Shown in pieces: positions 62,901 through 64,000 of a stretch of 64,000 bases of DNA. The notes below the pieces were generated by a model. It worked only from the letters and a program-made list of their open reading frames with translations, searched no databases and was not told where the DNA came from. A program made the translations under genes and the position numbers. The stretch comes from Tridacna crocea (taxonomy: Eukaryota > Mollusca > Bivalvia > Cardiida > Cardiidae), in assembly GCA_943736015.1 (NCBI GenBank), contig OX031059.1:43101159-43165158 (forward strand), in the 5' to 3' direction. Each line of letters starts with the position of its first letter. Position 1 is the first letter of the stretch.

Positions 62901-63050
62901 GAAGAAAAATCCCGTCACCGGAGCTAAGCAGCACATACTTTGTTGCCAGTAAAGTTTACATTATGGAGAGTATTTCTACAAACCTGCTGACACAGCATCA
63001 ATAGACAGACAAATAAACTTTCTGTACACTTTACAACCATCGTCCTTGGC
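47904..63050 (-). CDS. THOC1: THOC1 (HPR1), THO complex subunit 1 (15 exons, 5' end outside window)
   Basis: On the minus strand, exons 62984-63050, 61790-61908, 61019-61067, 58877-58950, 57983-58044, 56993-57101, 56462-56593, 55576-55676, 54955-55170, 54628-54759, 54165-54248, 52901-53048, 50992-51079, 49794-49984 and 47904-47999 join in frame to 1668 nt: 555 codons and TAG. Recognisable THOC1 blocks are [94 protein letters not shown] and [14 protein letters not shown]. The C terminus is a death domain (about the last 80 residues, [13 protein letters not shown]). THO couples transcription to packaging and export of mRNA in the nucleus. The vertebrate protein is about 657 residues, so only the N-terminal part is outside. 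A conserved stretch of about 33 residues expected after RMCN is absent (see findings). Confidence 0.92.
48062..48289 (+). mobile_element. TPC element set A, forward, complete
   Basis: TTAACCCTTTACCACACAAT start, intact core centre, GTGTGGTAAACTGGTAA end. Between THOC1 exons 14 and 15. Confidence 0.84.
48610..48893 (-). mobile_element. Two partial reverse TPC copies
   Basis: 48610-48737 keeps the half core and right arm. 48734-48893 keeps the left arm (CCCTTTCCCAGAAAAAATTT) and a collapsed core. They share the TTAA at 48734-48737. Confidence 0.55.
48890..49118 (+). mobile_element. TPC set A, subgroup A2, forward, complete, mirrored core change
   Basis: CCCTTTCCCAAACAATCCCT start, GTTTGGGAAAGGGTTAA end. 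The core has ATTGTGGAAAAAGGAG matched by CTCCTTTTTCCACAAT; the consensus is GTGGGAAAAGG. Confidence 0.88.
49119..49731 (+). mobile_element. TPC element set A, forward, split by a hAT-like element
   Basis: Core and long arm to CATTTGGTAATGG (49267), then insertion, then TAATGGGTTAA (49721-49731). Confidence 0.78.
49268..49720. mobile_element. hAT-like non-autonomous transposon (453 bp)
   Basis: Termini CAGGCCTCCTAG and CTAGGAGGCCTG are a 12-bp perfect inverted repeat, flanked by TAATGG on both sides. Internal repeats of TAAAGGTTTT. No transposase. The hAT assignment rests on the CAGG ends; hAT usually gives 8-bp duplications, and 6 bp are visible. Confidence 0.75.
49794..49984 (-). CDS. THOC1: THOC1 exon 14 (death domain)
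   Basis: [40 protein letters not shown] and [12 protein letters not shown]: the first helices of the THOC1 C-terminal death domain. Acceptor tatgttacag, donor GTATGT. Confidence 0.92.
50158..50280 (-). mobile_element. TPC element set A, reverse, cut after the first core bases
   Basis: CCTTTAATAAACGACAAAAT, AATTGCAGACGACAAAATAA, GTAGAAAACATTGTGAC; repeat-D sequence follows. Confidence 0.6.
50281..50535 (-). repeat. Dispersed repeat D, inverted copy 4
   Basis: GCCGGACAAATTTGTGTCTA, GACAGACATACAGCCATAGC and ATTATACCCTCC match 62236-62672. Confidence 0.5.
50540..50715 (+). mobile_element. TPC element, forward, right half
   Basis: ATGCTGGTAACAAAGATTTT core remnant; GCTGTATGGTAAAGACAG end. Confidence 0.45.
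50992..51079 (-). CDS. THOC1: THOC1 exon 13
   Basis: An acidic linker with [15 protein letters not shown], 29 codons plus 1 nt. The acceptor tgcctag has a weak pyrimidine tract; the donor is GTAAGA. It joins Gln-Lys to the death-domain exon. Confidence 0.83.
51186..51411 (-). mobile_element. TPC element set A, reverse, complete
   Basis: TTAACTCTTTACCAAATGGC start; core GCTGACTACAAGC; GTGTGGTAAAGAGTTAA end. Confidence 0.84.
51673..51901 (-). mobile_element. TPC element set B, reverse, complete
   Basis: Nearly the same as 28163-28391; core TGCTCATCACGAGCA; end AGGAGTAAAAGGTTAA. Confidence 0.87.
52135..52337 (+). mobile_element. TPC element, forward, decayed core
   Basis: TTAGTCCTTTACCAGATAAT start; core reduced to GAAAGGAGAAAATGTTGG ... 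GCACTTTCC. A weaker remnant precedes it at about 52040. Confidence 0.55.
52562..52786 (+). mobile_element. TPC element set A, forward, complete
   Basis: TTAATCCTTTCCCACATAAC start; core with expanded T run; GTGTGGTAAAGGGTTAA end. Confidence 0.78.
52901..53048 (-). CDS. THOC1: THOC1 exon 12
   Basis: [40 protein letters not shown] and LSKLAKQMP. Acceptor ctttgtag, donor GTAAGT. A complete TPC element starts 29 nt upstream of the 3' splice site (53078). Confidence 0.92.
53078..53306 (-). mobile_element. TPC set A, subgroup A2, reverse, complete, beside THOC1 exon 12
   Basis: CCCTTTCCCAAACGACAAAC start and GTTTGGGAAAGGGTTAA end. Its left TTAA edge forms, on the transcribed strand, TTAACTAAT about 29-34 nt upstream of the exon, a branch-point-like string. 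Confidence 0.88.
53536..53945. mobile_element. Two decayed TPC copies
   Basis: 53536-53712 reverse remnant (AAAAATTTTAGCAGTGTCC) and 53713-53945 forward remnant (TTAACCACACAATCCAAAAC). Confidence 0.42.
54165..54248 (-). CDS. THOC1: THOC1 exon 11
   Basis: [20 protein letters not shown] then AQVEEEY, starting with 1 nt and ending with 2 nt of a Lys codon. Acceptor tttatag, donor GTATGC. Confidence 0.91.
54330..54560 (-). mobile_element. TPC element, reverse, decayed
   Basis: GTTTGCAGATGACACTTAAC arm; core GTCAGAAAAGGTGAAAATGC ... CTATCTCCTTTTCACAC. Confidence 0.45.
54628..54759 (-). CDS. THOC1: THOC1 exon 10
   Basis: Starts with basic AKRRRIGDD, a likely nuclear-localisation stretch, then [20 protein letters not shown]. 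Acceptor attttcag, donor GTAAAA. Confidence 0.91.
54955..55170 (-). CDS. THOC1: THOC1 exon 9
   Basis: The longest THOC1 exon: [54 protein letters not shown] and a Lys/Pro-rich end. Acceptor atatctcag, donor GTAGGT. Confidence 0.93.
55576..55676 (-). CDS. THOC1: THOC1 exon 8
   Basis: [20 protein letters not shown] and [13 protein letters not shown], ending with 2 nt of a Leu codon. Acceptor atgtttcag, donor GTAAGT. Confidence 0.93.
55957..56075. mobile_element. Small hairpin element (about 119 bp, TIR about 45 bp)
   Basis: GAAAGATCGAAATTTATTTC at the left is matched by GAAATAAATTTCGATCTTTC at the right, with further matches (GTGAACAT/ATGTTCAC). A foldback MITE within a THOC1 intron. Confidence 0.78.
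56462..56593 (-). CDS. THOC1: THOC1 exon 7
   Basis: Forty-four codons, phase 0-0, acceptor cattacag, donor [24 protein letters not shown], then a Lys-rich stretch and [12 protein letters not shown]. Confidence 0.9.
56820..56940. mobile_element. TPC remnant
   Basis: ATGTTCTCCTCTTTTTCACA core half and a weak right arm only. Confidence 0.3.
56993..57101 (-). CDS. THOC1: THOC1 exon 6
   Basis: [20 protein letters not shown] followed by [16 protein letters not shown]; acceptor cttttcag, donor GTAAGT. One of the most conserved parts of the protein. Confidence 0.92.
57240..57420 (-). mobile_element. TPC element, reverse, decayed
   Basis: AATATTGTGGGAAATGGAC core start, CAGCATTTTCTCCTTTTCCC core end, CTATGTGGTAATGACTTAA end. 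Confidence 0.55.
57571..57775 (-). mobile_element. TPC element, reverse, decayed
   Basis: ACTCTTTACAAGATGAAATT start and GAAAGCATTTGCAGATGAC arm; short core. Confidence 0.5.
57983..58044 (-). CDS. THOC1: THOC1 exon 5
   Basis: An acidic linker, [20 protein letters not shown], ending in 2 nt of a Ser codon. The MEVEEGEM run matches the acidic linker of vertebrate THOC1. Phases fit both neighbours. Confidence 0.84.
58190..58300 (-). mobile_element. Possible tRNA-derived SINE (minus strand)
   Basis: Minus strand B-box-like GGTTTGATCCC and A-box-like ATGGTCAATGGTT at tRNA-like spacing. Weak. Confidence 0.28.
58400..58634 (+). mobile_element. TPC element set A, forward, near complete
   Basis: TTAACTCTACCACATAATCC start; core GCTTGCAACCAGC; TTCTTTGGTAAAGAATTAA end. 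A decayed reverse copy follows at 58640-58785. Confidence 0.75.
58877..58950 (-). CDS. THOC1: THOC1 exon 4
   Basis: Acceptor tttttgtag, donor GTAAGA, 2 nt plus 24 codons: [20 protein letters not shown], then EAAE. It corresponds to the LNLQSQFN(L)ENVT segment of vertebrate THOC1. Confidence 0.84.
59208..59418 (+). mobile_element. TPC element, forward, core mostly lost
   Basis: TTAAACCTTTACCATACAGC start; GTGCAGCAAAGAGTTAA end shared with the next copy. Confidence 0.62.
59415..59644 (-). mobile_element. TPC element set A, reverse, complete
   Basis: TTAACACTTTACCACACAAC start; perfect core centre; GGGTGGTAATGGCTTAA end. Confidence 0.86.
59960..60100 (+). mobile_element. TPC element, forward, truncated
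   Basis: GAAGCTGTTTGAAAACATTG and AAATGCTGGTAATCAGC only. Confidence 0.42.
60470..60647 (-). mobile_element. TPC element set A, reverse, short core
   Basis: TTAACTCTTTACCAAACAAC start; GGAAAAGGAGAAAATGGCAG half core; GTTTTGGAAAGGGTTAA end. Confidence 0.65.
61019..61067 (-). CDS. THOC1: THOC1 exon 3
   Basis: Sixteen codons plus 1 nt: [16 protein letters not shown], flanked by ttttcag and GTAAGT. This is the strongly conserved GKN(Y/F)LLRMCN motif of THOC1. The exon that normally follows was not found. Confidence 0.88.
61426..61652 (+). mobile_element. TPC element set A, forward, complete
   Basis: TTAACTCTTTACCACACTAT start; GGAGGAAATGCTGG core; GTCATTTGGTAAAAAGTTAA end. Confidence 0.86.
61790..61908 (-). 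CDS. THOC1: THOC1 exon 2
   Basis: Acceptor tgttcacag, donor GTAAGT. It reads [20 protein letters not shown] and [16 protein letters not shown] second AG (acctag) 16 nt further in was rejected because it breaks the phase with exon 1. Confidence 0.86.
61998..62225 (+). mobile_element. TPC element set A, forward, complete
   Basis: TTAACTCATTACCACCCAAT start; core GCTGGTAAGCAGC; GTTTGGTAATGAGTTAA end. Confidence 0.86.
62236..62672 (-). repeat. Dispersed repeat D, inverted, longest copy
   Basis: AAGGGGAGATAATTCTGCAA, ACTTGTGTCTACGGACAGAG and ATAGCCATTGTGATTCCAG match, inverted, the interior of 22567-22896. It ends GGCGGTATAATTATC. Confidence 0.55.
62795..62900. mobile_element. TPC core remnant
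   Basis: TTGAAAACATTGAGGAAAGA ... CTCCCTTTTCCCTACAA, without arms. Confidence 0.45.
62984..63050 (-). CDS. THOC1: THOC1 exon 1 in window
   Basis: Acceptor attttcag, donor GTTTGT. It encodes [20 protein letters not shown] and ends with 1 nt. The exon aligns with the region before the VPFLLL block. Earlier exons lie beyond 64000. Confidence 0.72.
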
Positions 63051-63084
63051 CTGAAAATAATAACCATACACATGAAAATGTCTT

Positions 63085-63314
63085 TTAACCCTTTACTCCA
63101 TAGATATTCATTTTGACGCATCAACAACAGACAGCTTTTGAAAACATTGTGGGAAAAGGAGAAATTGCTCGTAACGAGCAATTTCTCCTTTTCCCACAAT
63201 GTTTTCCACTCAATCAAATATTTGTATCCTCATTTGTCCACATTTTTGACATCATATCTTTATTCGCTGCTGAAATGGAAGAGCCTAGAATTGGCATAAT
63301 AGGTAAAGGGTTAA
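63085..63314 (+). mobile_element. TPC element set C, complete
   Basis: TTAACCCTTTACTCCATAGA start (as set B), GGTAAAGGGTTAA end, but otherwise distinct arms. The core has the outer stem of set A (GTGGGAAAAGGAG) with the inner stem of set B (AAATTGCTCGTAACGAGC). Confidence 0.88.
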
Positions 63315-63384
63315 ACGCATTGGGATTTAAGGATGTTTGACATCAGCCAGAATTCACTCTAGCTCTAGACAAAATGGGCTAATC

Positions 63385-63470
63385 AGGGTCTGTATCCACC
63401 AACCATTCTGAAGAAGGTTCTTTGTCTTAATTTTCAAGATTTTCTGACTTAAAAAGTAAGAGAACTTCTG
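63385..63470. repeat. Dispersed repeat F, copy 2
   Basis: GTATCCACCAACCATTCTGA and GGTTCTTTGTCTTAATTTTC, similar to 13440-13600. Confidence 0.4.
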
Positions 63471-63473
63471 ATT

Positions 63474-63708
63474 CTAACTCACTACCAAACAACAATATTT
63501 TAGGCTTGTCAAAATCCAAATCCAAAGCATTTGCAGGCAACAAAATAAAAGTGACTGAAAACTTGAAATTTGTTTTGTGAAGGGTAGAAAACCTTGTGGG
63601 AAAAGGAGAAAATGCTGGTTACTAGCATTTCCATCTTTTCCCACAATGTTTTCTAAAGGCTTCTTTCTCAGGGGCGTCAAAAGTAGGGATTGTGTGGTAA
63701 TGAGTTAA
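63474..63708 (-). mobile_element. TPC element set A, reverse, complete
   Basis: CTAACTCACTACCAAACAAC start; core GCTGGTTACTAGC; GTGTGGTAATGAGTTAA end. Confidence 0.85.
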
Positions 63709-63766
63709 AACATTTAATATGAGAGGCATTTCATTTTATTTAACATTTGAACAAAACAAGAAGGGC

Positions 63767-63963
63767 TTCAACTCCTTACCAAATGACAAAACTTTAAGAC
63801 ATTTCCTAAACGGAAGCAATCTCAGACAACAAAATGAATGTGACTAAAAATTTGAAATTTGTTTCAGGAAGGGTAGAAAAAATTTCCTCCTTTTCAAACA
63901 ATGTTTTCAGAAGCTATCTATTTTGGGATCATTGTAAGGTGGGGTTGTGCAGTGAAGAGTTAA
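63767..63963 (-). mobile_element. TPC element set A, reverse, left half of core lost
   Basis: CAACTCCTTACCAAATGAC start; GTGCAGTGAAGAGTTAA end, its TTAA shared with the next copy. Confidence 0.65.
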
Positions 63964-64000
63964 GTCATTATCACACAATCCCGACTTTCAACGACCCCTA
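63960..64000 (+). mobile_element. TPC element set A, forward, cut by window edge
   Basis: TTAAGTCATTATCACACAAT then CCCGACTTTCAACGACCCC: the left arm only. Confidence 0.7.

Noticed and set aside
1-64000. CRISPR array or bacterial operon structure
   Set aside because: The dense repeats are transposon copies in both orientations with irregular spacing; the genes are spliced and eukaryotic.
1-64000. Viral integrations or long retroelement coding regions
   Set aside because: No reverse transcriptase, integrase, capsid or similar motif seen in any frame; the only transposase trace is the mariner fragment.

Overview
This window is animal nuclear DNA: spliced genes with GT/AG introns, AT-rich sequence and very dense interspersed repeats. 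The two genes are conserved across animals. The repeat types (GGGGCGAGTTGTC minisatellites, TTAA-flanked miniature elements, TGAGCACAACGTGCTCA-ended repeats) are what I associate with bivalve or related molluscs; that placement is inference, not proof.

Layout. (1) 259-27692, + strand: the last 12 exons of SZT2, the largest subunit of the KICSTOR complex that recruits GATOR1 to lysosomes for amino-acid control of mTORC1. The exons join in frame to 652 codons plus a stop; the 5' part lies before the window. (2) 27693-47170: about 19 kb without an intact gene. It holds a 2.4-kb inverted duplication (30477-32910 and 33423-35844) whose 0.5-kb spacer contains a broken mariner, a nested set of DNA transposons (41145-43055), a CpG-rich patch with a CRE-type site (about 39900-40640), and remnants of an OB-fold protein gene with a frameshift (43319-43548). 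(3) 47904-63050, - strand: 15 exons of THOC1 (HPR1, THO/TREX mRNA-export complex) with its C-terminal death domain and stop codon; the 5' exons lie beyond the window. SZT2 and THOC1 therefore converge tail to tail.

The dominant non-genic structure is one superfamily of about 220-230 bp TTAA-flanked miniature inverted-repeat elements (called TPC here: TTAA, palindromic core). I count roughly 75 complete or decayed copies, about one per 0.85 kb and by rough estimate a fifth of the window. Each has a near-perfect palindrome of about 66 bp in the middle (CATTGTGGGAAAAGGAG ... CTCCTTTTCCCACAATG around ATGCTGGTTACCAGCAT). Arm set A is the majority, B has four copies, and C has one. For set A, 'forward' means the arm beginning TTAAC(C/T)C(A/T)TTACCACACAATCC is at the left; 'reverse' means the arm beginning TTAACTCATTACCAAACGAC is at the left.

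The most interesting signals are mirror-symmetric base changes inside the palindrome, an empty-site comparison that fixes the target duplication as TTAA, neighbouring copies that share a single TTAA, element ends lying 20-30 nt upstream of 3' splice sites in both genes, and an apparent in-frame loss of a conserved segment of THOC1. Everything was read by eye; no alignment or database search was run.
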